This document shows, in pieces, positions 1 through 8,202 of a DNA stretch of 64,000 bases. The DNA lies in the NCBI RefSeq assembly GCF_010668805.1, contig NZ_WUFT01000002.1, positions 124,001-188,000 of the forward strand, given 5' to 3'. The stretch comes from Rhizobium phaseoli (GTDB taxonomy: Bacteria; Pseudomonadota; Alphaproteobacteria; Rhizobiales; Rhizobiaceae). The notes beneath the pieces were generated by a model, which worked only from the letters and a program-made list of their open reading frames with translations, was not told the DNA's origin and did not search any database. A program made the translations under genes and the position numbers. The stretch's first letter is position 1. Every line of letters starts with the position of its first letter.

Positions 1-502
1 CGACCTTGCGGGTGATCATCGCGTTCGGAAAGTTCCAGGGCGTGATGGCGGCCACCACGCCTGCGGGCTGACGCAGGACGAGAATGCGCTTGTCCGGCTG
101 GTGCCCCGGTATGGTTTCGCCGTTGATGCGTCTTGCCTCTTCGGCGAACCATTCGATGAAGCTCGCGCCATAGGTGATCTCCCCCTTGGCCTCAGCGAGC
201 GGTTTTCCCTGCTCCAGCGTCAGGATCATCGCCAGATCGTCACGGTTTTCGATCATCAGGCGATGCCATGCCTTGAGAACGGCGGCGCGCTCGCCGGCGG
301 TCTTCTTTGCCCAAAGCTTCTGGGCAATGACGGCAGCGCGGATGGCTTCCTCCGTTTCCGCCGCCCCGAGGTCGGGGACCGCGCCCAGCTTCTCGCCCGT
401 CGCCGGATTGCGGACGGTCGTTGCCGGACGGCCTTCCGCTTCGATCCAACGGTCGGCGACCGGGCATGCTTGACGGAAGAGCGAGGGATCACTGAGTTTC
501 AT
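1..502 (-). CDS. gabD: NAD(P)-dependent succinate-semialdehyde dehydrogenase, N-terminal part (runs off left edge)
   Basis: The reading frame starts at an ATG at 502 and is open to the window edge, giving about 167 N-terminal residues. Reverse translation begins MKLSDPSLFRQACP and contains TVRNPATGEKLGAVPDLG, LEQGKPLAEAKGE and, near the edge, ITPWNFPNAMITRK. These are hallmarks of GabD-type aldehyde dehydrogenases, including the PWNFP cofactor-site asparagine. The catalytic Cys and Glu lie outside the window. GabD oxidises succinate semialdehyde to succinate for the TCA cycle. It begins 10 bases after the ABC ATPase gene and belongs to the long operon starting at 9663, which suggests the pathway ends in succinate semialdehyde. 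Substrate preference is inferred from family resemblance. Confidence 0.88.
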   Translation of the reverse strand, partial: MKLSDPSLFRQACPVADRWIEAEGRPATTVRNPATGEKLGAVPDLGAAETEEAIRAAVIAQKLWAKKTAGERAAVLKAWHRLMIENRDDLAMILTLEQGKPLAEAKGEITYGASFIEWFAEEARRINGETIPGHQPDKRILVLRQPAGVVAAITPWNFPNAMITRKV

Positions 503-512
503 AGGAGGACTC

Positions 513-1589
513 TCAACAGAAGACGTGAGCGGCACCCGGATCGAAATCCAGATGCACCGTATCTCCACGGCTAAGCCCGGTGATCGCTTCGTGACCGAAC
601 GGCAGGCGAACCGCCAGCGCCTCGCCCTTCGCCGTTTCGGTGGAAACGTGGATATTGTTGCCGAGGAAAGTGATGTCACTGACGGTGGCGGCGAGACTCG
701 CTCCCGCTTGGGCGCGCGACAGCCGAATGCGCTCCGGCCTCAGCATCAAGGCTGCCTTTGTGCCGGCAGCCCCTTTTCCATGCACCGGAATGCTGTTGAA
801 GACGGCGCCGCCGCCAAGTGAAATCGTAGCCTGCCCATCGGACGACGACAGCAGGTCGCAGGAAATGAAGTCGCTGTCGCCGATGAATTCGGCGACGAAG
901 CGGGTCTTCGGATTGGCGTAGAGTTCAGGGCCTGTGCCGATCTGGTCGATGACGCCCTTGGAAAAGACGGCGATGCGGTCGGAGAGCCGCAGAGCCTCCT
1001 CCTGATCGTGGGTGACGTAGAGGATCGTCACTTCGGTTTGCTGGTGGATGCGGCGGATCTCGTGCTGGATTTCCTCGCGAAGCTTCTTGTCGAGCGCCGA
1101 CAGCGGCTCGTCCATCAGAAGCACCGGCGGATCATAGGCAAGGGCTCTGGCAAGGGCGACACGCTGCTGCTGGCCGCCGGACATCTGCGCCGGCTTGCGG
1201 TCCTCGAAACCTTCAAGCCGGACAAGGCGCAGCATCTCCTTCACCTTGGTGTCGACCTCGGCCTTGGACTTGCGCCTGACCTTCAGCGGAAAGGCGATGT
1301 TTTCGCCCACCGTCAGATGCGGAAACAGGGTGTAACGCTGGAACACCATGCCGATGTTGCGCTTGTGCGACGGTGTGGCGAGCAGGGTCTTGCCCTCGAG
1401 CGTAATGTCGCCTTTCGTCGGATTGTCAAATCCCGCCAGAATGTAGAGCGTCGTGCTCTTGCCGGATCCGGACGGGCCGAGAAAGGTCAGGAATTCCCCG
1501 CGCCGGACGTCGAGCGTGACGTCGTGCACGGCGACCACGGGGCCGTATTCCTTGCGTATTCCGCGGATCTGAAGGAATGGTTCGTTCAT
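513..1589 (-). CDS. ABC transporter ATP-binding protein, polyamine/putrescine (PotA-like) type
   Basis: This 358-residue cytoplasmic ATPase energises the importer encoded just upstream. Visible motifs are Walker [10 protein letters not shown] (38-46), Q-loop Gln 84, signature MSGGQQQRV (136-144), Walker B VLLMDEP (156-162), D-loop SALD and H-loop His 194. The extra C-terminal stretch of about 120 residues fits a TOBE regulatory domain of the CUT1/MOI subfamily. Its start overlaps the stop of the permease gene by 4 bases (ATGA), so translation is probably coupled. PotA-like proteins carry polyamines, opines, thiamine or related amines. The actual substrate is unknown, and the operon suggests the compound degraded by its enzymes. 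Confidence 0.93.
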   Translation of the reverse strand: MNEPFLQIRGIRKEYGPVVAVHDVTLDVRRGEFLTFLGPSGSGKSTTLYILAGFDNPTKGDITLEGKTLLATPSHKRNIGMVFQRYTLFPHLTVGENIAFPLKVRRKSKAEVDTKVKEMLRLVRLEGFEDRKPAQMSGGQQQRVALARALAYDPPVLLMDEPLSALDKKLREEIQHEIRRIHQQTEVTILYVTHDQEEALRLSDRIAVFSKGVIDQIGTGPELYANPKTRFVAEFIGDSDFISCDLLSSSDGQATISLGGGAVFNSIPVHGKGAAGTKAALMLRPERIRLSRAQAGASLAATVSDITFLGNNIHVSTETAKGEALAVRLPFGHEAITGLSRGDTVHLDFDPGAAHVFC

Positions 1590-2386
1590 TGTTTCAGTAC
1601 CTTACGCACGACGGCTACCAGGGCCATCAAGATGATCGTCAAAAGGATGAGCAGGGTCGACGCGGCTGCGACAACAGGCGTCAGGTCTTGCCGCAGCGTC
1701 GCCCATACCTTCACGGGCAGGGTCTGCAGGGTCGGGCTGGACATGAAGATCGCCACCACCACCTCATCCCAGGATGTCAGGAAGGAGAAGACGGCCGCCG
1801 AAAACAGCCCATGGCTGATCGCGGGAAGGGTGACCCGGATTTTTGCCTCAAGGGGCGAGGCGCCGCAGAGCACCGCCGCATCCTCGATCGACTTGTCGAA
1901 ACCTTCAAGCGCACTCGATATGGACAGGATTGAGAAGGGCAGCGCCAGCACGAGGTGCGAAATGACGAAGCCCGTCAAGGTGCCGCCAAGGCCGATCCTG
2001 AGAAAGAAGGCGTAGAGGGCGACCGCGAGAACCACGACCGGCAGGATCATCGGCGTGAGGAACAGCGCTTTCAGCGCATCGCGGAACATGAATGAACCAC
2101 GCACCAGTCCGAAGGATGTCACGAGCCCGAGCAGTACCGACAGAACCGTGACGATGACGGCGATCTTCAGACTCGTTAAAGCCGATTCCAGCCAGCGGGG
2201 ATCGGCGAAGAGCTCGCCATACCATTGAAGCGTCCAGCCCGGCGGCGGAAAGATCAGCCACTGCGACGAGCCGAATGACAGTGCCGCGATAAAAACGATT
2301 GGCATCAGCAGGAAGGCCGCGGTCAGAAGCGTTATGCCGAGAAGGGCGTATTTCCACCAACCGAGACGGTCGAAATTGAGCAACAT
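1586..2386 (-). CDS. ABC transporter permease (PotC-like)
   Basis: This 266-residue inner-membrane protein has about six hydrophobic helices, the first at roughly residues 14-36. The cytoplasmic EAA loop around IEDAAVLCGASPLEAKIRV contacts the ATPase. Length and order match PotC-type second permeases of the spermidine/putrescine family. It is one base from the other permease gene and overlaps the ATPase gene by 4 bases. It should form the membrane pore as a heterodimer with the product of 2388-3260. Substrate cannot be read from the sequence. Confidence 0.92.
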   Translation of the reverse strand: MLLNFDRLGWWKYALLGITLLTAAFLLMPIVFIAALSFGSSQWLIFPPPGWTLQWYGELFADPRWLESALTSLKIAVIVTVLSVLLGLVTSFGLVRGSFMFRDALKALFLTPMILPVVVLAVALYAFFLRIGLGGTLTGFVISHLVLALPFSILSISSALEGFDKSIEDAAVLCGASPLEAKIRVTLPAISHGLFSAAVFSFLTSWDEVVVAIFMSSPTLQTLPVKVWATLRQDLTPVVAAASTLLILLTIILMALVAVVRKVLKQ

Positions 2387-2387
2387 A

Positions 2388-3260
2388 TCAACGTCCTCCC
2401 GGATTCTGGTTGCCGAAGAAACGCAGCTGCACGGTATAAAGCGACAGGGTCACCACCAGGAGGACCAGCGCCGCAGCACCCCCCATTCCCCAGTTGACCA
2501 GCGACTGCACGAACTGCGCGATCAATTCTGCGAGCATCATGTTGGAGGTGCCGCCGAGAAGCGACGGCGTGACGAAATAGCCAAGCGACATGACGAAGAC
2601 CATGAGTGCGCCGGCCGCCATGCCCGGCATCGCCAACGGCAGCAGAACACGCGTCAGGCACTGCCACCGATTGGCGCCGCAAAGGGCGGCCGCCTGCAGC
2701 GTCGACGGGTCGATCTTCTTGATCACGCCATAGAGCGGCAGGATGATGAAAGGCAGCATGATATAGGTCATGCCGATCGTCACGCCGGTCAGATTGTTGA
2801 CGAGCGCCAGCGGCTGGTCGATCAGACCCATTCCCATCAGCATCTTGTTGATAAGCCCGGTCCGCTGCAGGAGCACCATCCAGGCATAGGTGCGGGCCAA
2901 AAGGTTGGTCCACATCGACAGGAGCAGGATCGCAAAGATTACCGAACTCAGCCGTCCCGGCATGATCGCCAGCGCCCAGGCGACCGGAAAACCGATCGTA
3001 AGCGAAATCACCGTGACGAGACCCGAGACGATGAAAGTATTGGCGAAAATCTTGAGATAGGTCGCAGAGCCGATCAGCTGCGCGTAGTTTCCCAGACCCG
3101 GCACAGGTTCCAGCACGCTTCGCAACAGAAGTATCGCCACCGGCACGATGAAAAAGATGCTCACGAAGGCGAACGCCGGAACGACCCCGCTGAAACCTGT
3201 TGGCCTGCGGACCTTTGGCAAGGGCGTAATTACGCCGGAGGCATTGCTAAACGTCGACAT
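2388..3260 (-). CDS. ABC transporter permease (PotB-like)
   Basis: This first permease of the importer has about 290 residues, with a hydrophobic segment near residues 30-50 and an EAA loop around LQAAALCGANRWQCLTRV. The start is placed at ATG 3260 because a GGAAGG ribosome site lies six bases before it; an in-frame GTG at 3275 would extend it by five residues. It ends one base before the PotC-like gene. The gap on its 5' side (3261-3373) holds a stable hairpin that separates it from the binding-protein gene. Confidence 0.92.
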   Translation of the reverse strand: MSTFSNASGVITPLPKVRRPTGFSGVVPAFAFVSIFFIVPVAILLLRSVLEPVPGLGNYAQLIGSATYLKIFANTFIVSGLVTVISLTIGFPVAWALAIMPGRLSSVIFAILLLSMWTNLLARTYAWMVLLQRTGLINKMLMGMGLIDQPLALVNNLTGVTIGMTYIMLPFIILPLYGVIKKIDPSTLQAAALCGANRWQCLTRVLLPLAMPGMAAGALMVFVMSLGYFVTPSLLGGTSNMMLAELIAQFVQSLVNWGMGGAAALVLLVVTLSLYTVQLRFFGNQNPGGR

Positions 3261-3331
3261 GACAGTCCTTCCCACCCGTCAGTTTCCGCGGGCGCCGAGG
3301 TGCAACCGATTGGCACTGGCGCTGCGGGGGA

Positions 3332-3351
3332 CACGGCGAACCTTCGCCGTG
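3332..3351 (-). other. Intra-operonic hairpin after the binding-protein gene
   Basis: CACGGCGA (3332-3339) and TCGCCGTG (3344-3351) form a perfect 8-bp stem around a 4-base loop, in the gap between the binding-protein gene and the first permease gene. There is no clear U-tract, so it looks more like an mRNA 3'-end stabiliser or weak attenuator than a full terminator. Such elements commonly raise binding-protein levels over membrane components. Confidence 0.6.
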
Positions 3352-3373
3352 CCCTTTGATCTCAAGTTTCAGC

Positions 3374-4384
3374 TTATTTCGCCTGCCAAGCGTACCACTT
3401 CTCGCCAATGGCATCGCGATTATCGGCCCAGTAGCTCATATCGGCGTTCACCTGGCTTGCCGTCTGCTGGTCCGGCAGGGTCTTTGCCGTCTCTGGGTCC
3501 ATCAGCTTGGCCGAGTCAAGGTTGATCGGCGCATATCCGGTGGCTTTTGCCAAGGCGGCCTGCGGTTCGGCAGAGGTCGCCAGTGCAATGAACTTCATCG
3601 CGGATTCGACGTTCGGCGAGCCCTTCGGCACGACGAGCGCATCGGCAGCGGTGATGTTCTGTTCCCAGGAGGTTTCAACCTTGATGCCGGTCGCAGCAAG
3701 CGCCGTCATGCGGCCGTTCCAGACGCTGCCGAAGGGCGCTTCGGCGGATGCCAGCAGCTGCTGCGACTGGGCGCCGCCCGACCACCAGATGATGTCCGAT
3801 TTAATCGTATCGAGCTTCTTGAAGGCGCGGTCTAGGTCAAGCGGATAAAGCTTGTCGGCAGCCACGCCGTCGGCAAGCAGTGCGGCTTCGATCACGCCGG
3901 GAGCCGACCACTTGTAGAATGTGCGCTTGCCGGGAAACTTGGCCGTGTCGAACAGATCGGCCCATGTCTTCGGGCAGGCTTTGACGGCATCGGCATTGCA
4001 GCCGATGACGAAGGAATAATAGAAGCTGCCGACCGAATAATCGGTGACAAAACGCGGATCGAGCTTAGATTTGTCGATGACGGAGAAGTCGAGCTTCTCG
4101 AGCTGGCCGGTCTTGCCGGCCTGGGCGGCATAATCGCCTTCGACGTCAACGACGTCCCAGGTGACTTCGCCGGCCTCGACCATGGCCTTGAGCTTGCCGT
4201 AGTCGGTCGGGCCGTCCTGCACGACGGTGGTGCCGGTCTTCTCGGTGAAGGGGCTCGCCCATGCCGCCTTCTGGGCATCCTGGGTCGTTCCGCCCCAACT
4301 CGAGAAGACCATGTTATCAGCGTGGGCCGGCGCAGAGACCGCGACGAATGCGGCAACCGCCGCGAATGCAAATGTTGTTTTCAT
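3374..4384 (-). CDS. Periplasmic solute-binding protein, PotD/spermidine-putrescine type
   Basis: This 336-residue exported protein has a clear Sec signal (MKTTFAFAAVAAFVAVSAPAH, cleavage near residues 20-22). The mature start NMVFSSWGGTTQDAQKAAW is typical of PotD-like class proteins. It should capture substrate in the periplasm and deliver it to the two permeases downstream. Membership of a PotABCD-type system is clear. Ligand is not: this family also binds GABA, opines, choline derivatives and other small amines. The gene lies 48 bases after the NIPSNAP gene in the operon of monooxygenase and dehydrogenase genes, so the ligand may be the catabolic substrate. Confidence 0.92.
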   Translation of the reverse strand: MKTTFAFAAVAAFVAVSAPAHADNMVFSSWGGTTQDAQKAAWASPFTEKTGTTVVQDGPTDYGKLKAMVEAGEVTWDVVDVEGDYAAQAGKTGQLEKLDFSVIDKSKLDPRFVTDYSVGSFYYSFVIGCNADAVKACPKTWADLFDTAKFPGKRTFYKWSAPGVIEAALLADGVAADKLYPLDLDRAFKKLDTIKSDIIWWSGGAQSQQLLASAEAPFGSVWNGRMTALAATGIKVETSWEQNITAADALVVPKGSPNVESAMKFIALATSAEPQAALAKATGYAPINLDSAKLMDPETAKTLPDQQTASQVNADMSYWADNRDAIGEKWYAWQAK

Positions 4385-4432
4385 GTTCCCTTATCCCTGT
4401 TTTGGTTTGTCCTACGGGTATGCGTTATGTCG

Positions 4433-4756
4433 TCAGCGCGCGTTGCTCCTGGGAGAAAAACTGGCTGGCTTCATAATCTTGTTTTCCGCCACCTCGATGA
4501 GGTCGCGAATCTTGGGCAGAAAGGCCTGCCATCGGGGATCGGCCAGAAGCCGCTGGCGTCTCGCCTCTCTGTCATCAAGGCTCGTGAAGGCCCAGATGTG
4601 GACGATCTCGTTGATCGTGCCGATCTCCGAGAAGAAGTAGCCGACCAGCGCGCCGAGATGGCTCTTCTGGATCTCGATGCCCTCTTCCTCGACGACCTTG
4701 AGATATTGCGGGATCGTGCCGTTCTTCAGCCGATAGGTGCGGATTTCGTAAAACAT
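4433..4756 (-). CDS. NIPSNAP family protein
   Basis: This small cytoplasmic protein of about 107 residues begins MFYEIRTYRLKNGTIPQYL, the usual opening of NIPSNAP proteins (ferredoxin-like alpha/beta barrels). Features such as VHIWAFTSLDDREARRQRL and DPRWQAFLPKI are typical. ATG 4756 is preferred over an in-frame GTG at 4765 because GAGGTG lies six bases before it; the GTG would create a 4-base overlap with the dehydrogenase gene. NIPSNAP proteins recur in bacterial catabolic operons, but a general enzymatic function is not established. It may assist turnover of an unstable intermediate. Confidence 0.85.
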   Translation of the reverse strand: MFYEIRTYRLKNGTIPQYLKVVEEEGIEIQKSHLGALVGYFFSEIGTINEIVHIWAFTSLDDREARRQRLLADPRWQAFLPKIRDLIEVAENKIMKPASFSPRSNAR

Positions 4757-4761
4757 CGGCG

Positions 4762-6225
4762 TCACCTCATCACGAAGGGATCGGGGATCGGATCGTCCGA
4801 GGTCCTCAGCCAGATCGTCTTGGTACGGGTGTAGTCGAGAGCCGCGGCCATGCCGCCTTCCCTGCCGTGACCCGACAGACCGAAGCCGCCGAAGGGTGCG
4901 ATCGGTGATACCACGCGGTAGGTATTGACCCAGACGATGCCGGCGCGCAGCCCCTTCATCAGCCGGTGCGCCCGGGTAAGGTTCTGAGTGAAGACGCCGG
5001 AGGCCAAGCCGTAGCGGGTGTCGTTGGCAAGCCTCAGCGCCTCCGCCTCGGTCTCGAAGGAGACGACCGAGAGAACCGGACCGAAGAATTCCTCGATCAG
5101 CGACGGTGAAGCGACATCGTCACAATCGAGAATGGTCGGCGGGAAATAATAACCCTCGCCGTCGATCTTGCGTCCGCCGGTGACGAGACGGGCGCCGCTT
5201 TCGATCGATCTCTCAACCAGGGCGCCGATATTGTCCTGCTGGCGCTTGGTGGCAAGCGGGCCGACTTCGGTCGCCATATCGAGCGGCGGACCGATCCGGA
5301 TCGCTTCTGCCTTCTCCCGCAGCAGGGCGACGAACCTGTCCTTGACGCTACGTTCGACGATCAGGCGCGATCCGGCAACGCAACTCTGCCCGGTCGCCGC
5401 GAAAATACCCGCGACCTGGGCGTTGGCCGCACTTTCGAGGTCGGCGTCGGCAAAGACGATGAAGGGTGACTTGCCGCCGAGTTCAAGCGAAGTGGAGGCG
5501 AGGTTTTCGGCCGAGTTGCGAACGACGTGCCGGGCTGTTTCGGGACCGCCGGTAAATGCGACATGCGCAACTTTCGGATGACGGCCAAGCGCCGCACCGC
5601 AGGAAGCGCCGAAACCGGTGATGATGTTAACGACGCCGGCGGGAAAACCCGCTTCATGCACCAGGCGGGCGAATTCGAGAAGCGGCGCCGGCCCGTCTTC
5701 CGAGGCCTTGACCACCATTGTGCAGCCGGCGGCGAGCGCCGGGCCGATCTTGACCGCCGACAGGAAGAGCTGGCTGTTCCACGGCACGACCATTGCGACG
5801 ACGCCGATCGGCTCGCGGCGGAGCCAGACATCCATGTCAGGCTTGTCGATCGGCAGGTAGGAGCCTTCGATCTTATCGGCGATGCCGGCATAATAGCGAT
5901 AATATTCGGCGACATAGGCGATCTGCGCGGATGTCTCGCGGATGATCTTGCCGGTGTCGCGCGTCTCCAGTTCCGCCAGAATCGGGGCGTTGGCGGCAAC
6001 GAGATCGGCCAGCTTGTAAAGCAGCTTGCCGCGCTGGGTGGCCGTCAGTTTCGTCCACGGGCCCTCATAAAGCGCCCTCTCTGCAGCGATCACAGCCCGA
6101 TCGACATCCCCTTCGCGGGCTTCGGGCATATGAGCCCAGACCACGCCGGTCGCCGGATCGATGCTCGGATAGGAAGCCTCGCCATCCGAAAATTCGCCGT
6201 CGATATAGTGCTGGAAACGCCGCAT
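4762..6225 (-). CDS. NAD-dependent aldehyde dehydrogenase
   Basis: This 487-residue enzyme of the ALDH superfamily is full length. Catalytic Cys282 is in ATGQSCVAGSR, general base Glu248 in LELGGKSPF, and transition-state Asn150 in VVPWNSQ. It oxidises an aldehyde to an acid with NAD(P). In this operon it lies directly after the monooxygenase gene (4-base gap), and a second dehydrogenase (GabD-like) is encoded at the far end. Two aldehyde oxidations may therefore occur in sequence, this one acting on the primary product of oxygenation and GabD on succinate semialdehyde. The specific aldehyde is unknown. Confidence 0.93.
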   Translation of the reverse strand: MRRFQHYIDGEFSDGEASYPSIDPATGVVWAHMPEAREGDVDRAVIAAERALYEGPWTKLTATQRGKLLYKLADLVAANAPILAELETRDTGKIIRETSAQIAYVAEYYRYYAGIADKIEGSYLPIDKPDMDVWLRREPIGVVAMVVPWNSQLFLSAVKIGPALAAGCTMVVKASEDGPAPLLEFARLVHEAGFPAGVVNIITGFGASCGAALGRHPKVAHVAFTGGPETARHVVRNSAENLASTSLELGGKSPFIVFADADLESAANAQVAGIFAATGQSCVAGSRLIVERSVKDRFVALLREKAEAIRIGPPLDMATEVGPLATKRQQDNIGALVERSIESGARLVTGGRKIDGEGYYFPPTILDCDDVASPSLIEEFFGPVLSVVSFETEAEALRLANDTRYGLASGVFTQNLTRAHRLMKGLRAGIVWVNTYRVVSPIAPFGGFGLSGHGREGGMAAALDYTRTKTIWLRTSDDPIPDPFVMR

Positions 6226-6229
6226 GGCC

Positions 6230-7270
6230 CTACTCCTGAAATGCCGGCATGACCTCGGTGATGAAGCGCTCGAGCGACGATTTCTTTCGCTCGAAACTCA
6301 TGCCGGTGTCGATCCAGAAGGAATATTCGTCGTAGCCGAGCGCCTCATAGGCCTTCAGCCGGTCGATGACGGTCTCGGCATTGCCAACGACATTGTTGGT
6401 GCGCATGACTTGATCCGACAGCATGGCGTTCGCTCGGATCTGCTCGTCCGGAATCCGTTCGATCAGGCCTTGGGTAACCGGCTTCTCATTCTTGAACCAG
6501 GCAAAGAAGTAGTTGTAATAAACGCTGAGTTCATGGGCGGCCTGGGCAACGTCCTCTTCCGACGAGCCGACATAGGTGTGGCGCAGCAGCATGATCTTCG
6601 GCCGCTCGACATCAGGATTCTTGGCGCAGGCATCGTTGAAGCGTTCCATCAGCGACTGAACCTCGTCGTCACCCTGCCAGAGCGGTGTGACCTGAACGTT
6701 GCAGCCGTTGGCGACGGCAAACTCGTGCGAGTTCGGATCGCGCGCCGCGACCCAGATCGGCGGGTTCGGCTGCTGCAGCGGCTTCGGCGCCGAGGTGGTC
6801 GCGGGGAACTTGAAGAACTCTCCGTCATGGGCGTAGTCGCCGTTCCAGATGCCCTTGACCGCCGGGATCAGTTCGCGCATGCGCTGGCCAGCCCCCCAGG
6901 CATCGAGACCCGGCAACAGACGTTCGTATTCGAAGGAATAGGCGCCGCGCGCAATCCCGATGTCGAGCCTTCCGTCGCAGATGATGTCGGCCATAGCTGC
7001 CTCGCCGGCGAGCTTGATCGGATGCCAGAAGGGAGCGATCACCGTGCCCGTCCCGAGCCTTGCCCGCGACGTGCGGCGGGCGAGATCGGCAATGGTCACG
7101 AACGGGTTGGGCGCGATGGTGAAATCCATGCCATGGTGCTCGCCGGTCCAGATCGCATGCATGCCGCCCTTGTCGGCGATCTCGCAGAGCGCGACGAATT
7201 CTTCGTAGAGGCTCTTATGGCTCTGGCTGGCGTCGAGCCGTTCCATATGGACGAAGAGGGAGAACTTCAT
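6230..7270 (-). CDS. Luciferase-like (LLM class) flavin-dependent monooxygenase
   Basis: This 346-residue TIM-barrel protein of the bacterial luciferase superfamily begins MKFSLFVHMERLDASQSH and contains TGEHHGMDF, GTGTVIAPFWHPIKLAGEAA and GRLDIGIARGAY. These are the conserved flavin and phosphate binding elements of the group. Such enzymes use FMNH2 or FADH2 from a partner reductase plus O2. The reductase gene overlaps its start by 4 bases, so this is very probably a two-component monooxygenase. Related two-component enzymes open N-heterocycles such as pyridine, or hydroxylate amines and terpenes. The substrate here is inferred only from context. Confidence 0.92.
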   Translation of the reverse strand: MKFSLFVHMERLDASQSHKSLYEEFVALCEIADKGGMHAIWTGEHHGMDFTIAPNPFVTIADLARRTSRARLGTGTVIAPFWHPIKLAGEAAMADIICDGRLDIGIARGAYSFEYERLLPGLDAWGAGQRMRELIPAVKGIWNGDYAHDGEFFKFPATTSAPKPLQQPNPPIWVAARDPNSHEFAVANGCNVQVTPLWQGDDEVQSLMERFNDACAKNPDVERPKIMLLRHTYVGSSEEDVAQAAHELSVYYNYFFAWFKNEKPVTQGLIERIPDEQIRANAMLSDQVMRTNNVVGNAETVIDRLKAYEALGYDEYSFWIDTGMSFERKKSSLERFITEVMPAFQE

Positions 7271-8202
7271 GCTTTTGCGCCCTTGGCTGGAATGGGATGA
7301 ACGGTGCCGCCGGTCTCGTCACCAAAATAGACGCCGAAATTGCCGATCGAGCTTTCCATCGCGAAACGATTGACGATATCGGCGGTCGAACTGGTCTTGA
7401 ATTTTGCCGCAGCCAGCGCGTCGGGTTTCACGAACCTGCCACCGGCAGGCTCCCCGTCGCCGGCGACGGCGTGATAGACGATGTGCTGCTTGCCGTCGCT
7501 CTTGCCCTCATAGACCGAATAAAGAAAGCCGATGCTGACCTTCAGCCCGGTGAGCGTCTCCAGGTACTTTTCCAGCGTCTCGGTCGGGTTGCCGTCATGG
7601 GCGTCGACGCTTGGCAAAGAGAGCACCTCCTCGCCGAGCAGCAGAACCTCTCCGCGGCGCTCGACGACGGCTGCGAGTTCGATATTGCCTTCACTTGCCG
7701 CCGAAACCGCCTTGCTGGCGAGCGTCGGCGTGAAATAGCCGCCACGCGCATAGCCGAGACCATTGCGGCCGCTATTGTCGAACGCTTCGATGCGCCCCAT
7801 CAAAATGACGTGGTCACCGGCCTCGACGACCTGATCCATGGCGCATTCGAACCAGGCCGCCACGCTCGAGAAGATCGGGCAGCCCGCCGCGCCCTTGGTC
7901 CATTCGACCGCTGCAAACCTGTCTTCGACCGGCCGCGCAAAAGTGTTCGACACGTCTTTCTGGGTTTCCGAAAGCACGTTGATCGCAAAATGCTGCGCTC
8001 CGGTCATGGTCGCGAAATTACGCGACGTCTTGGCGAGACAGACGAGAAGCAAAGGCGGATTGAGCGAGACCGATGTGAAGGAGTTCGCCGTGAAGCCGAT
8101 CGGATTTCCATCGCCGTCGCAGGCGGTGACGACAGTCACGCCTGTGGGAAAAGCGCCGAATGCATCACGCAATGCTCTTGGGTCGACAGTCTGGATTGTC
8201 AT
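7267..8202 (-). CDS. Flavin reductase with extra C-terminal (Nudix-like) domain
   Basis: Residues 1-160 are a flavin reductase (HpaC/NTAB type) domain, seen in AFGAFPTGVTVVTACDGDG, GFTANSFTSVSLNPPLLLVC and HFAINVLSETQ. It should reduce FMN or FAD with NAD(P)H and feed the luciferase-like monooxygenase encoded next. The protein is 311 residues, about 140 longer than a normal reductase. The extra part (from ELAAVVERRGEVLLLGEE) resembles a Nudix fold but lacks the consensus Nudix box, having NPTETLEKYLETLTGLK instead. It could bind nucleotide or flavin, or be structural. The gene overlaps both neighbours by 4 bases. Confidence 0.9.
   Translation of the reverse strand: MTIQTVDPRALRDAFGAFPTGVTVVTACDGDGNPIGFTANSFTSVSLNPPLLLVCLAKTSRNFATMTGAQHFAINVLSETQKDVSNTFARPVEDRFAAVEWTKGAAGCPIFSSVAAWFECAMDQVVEAGDHVILMGRIEAFDNSGRNGLGYARGGYFTPTLASKAVSAASEGNIELAAVVERRGEVLLLGEEVLSLPSVDAHDGNPTETLEKYLETLTGLKVSIGFLYSVYEGKSDGKQHIVYHAVAGDGEPAGGRFVKPDALAAAKFKTSSTADIVNRFAMESSIGNFGVYFGDETGGTVHPIPAKGAKA

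Noticed and set aside
1008..2015. Long plus-strand open frame of 335 residues opposite the ATPase and permease genes
   Set aside because: It lies entirely opposite well-supported transporter genes, has no family resemblance, and is a typical high-GC antisense shadow.
2334..3359. Plus-strand frame of 341 residues rich in Arg, His and Gln
   Set aside because: Composition is that of an antisense frame over a permease gene; it has no ribosome site or recognisable domain.
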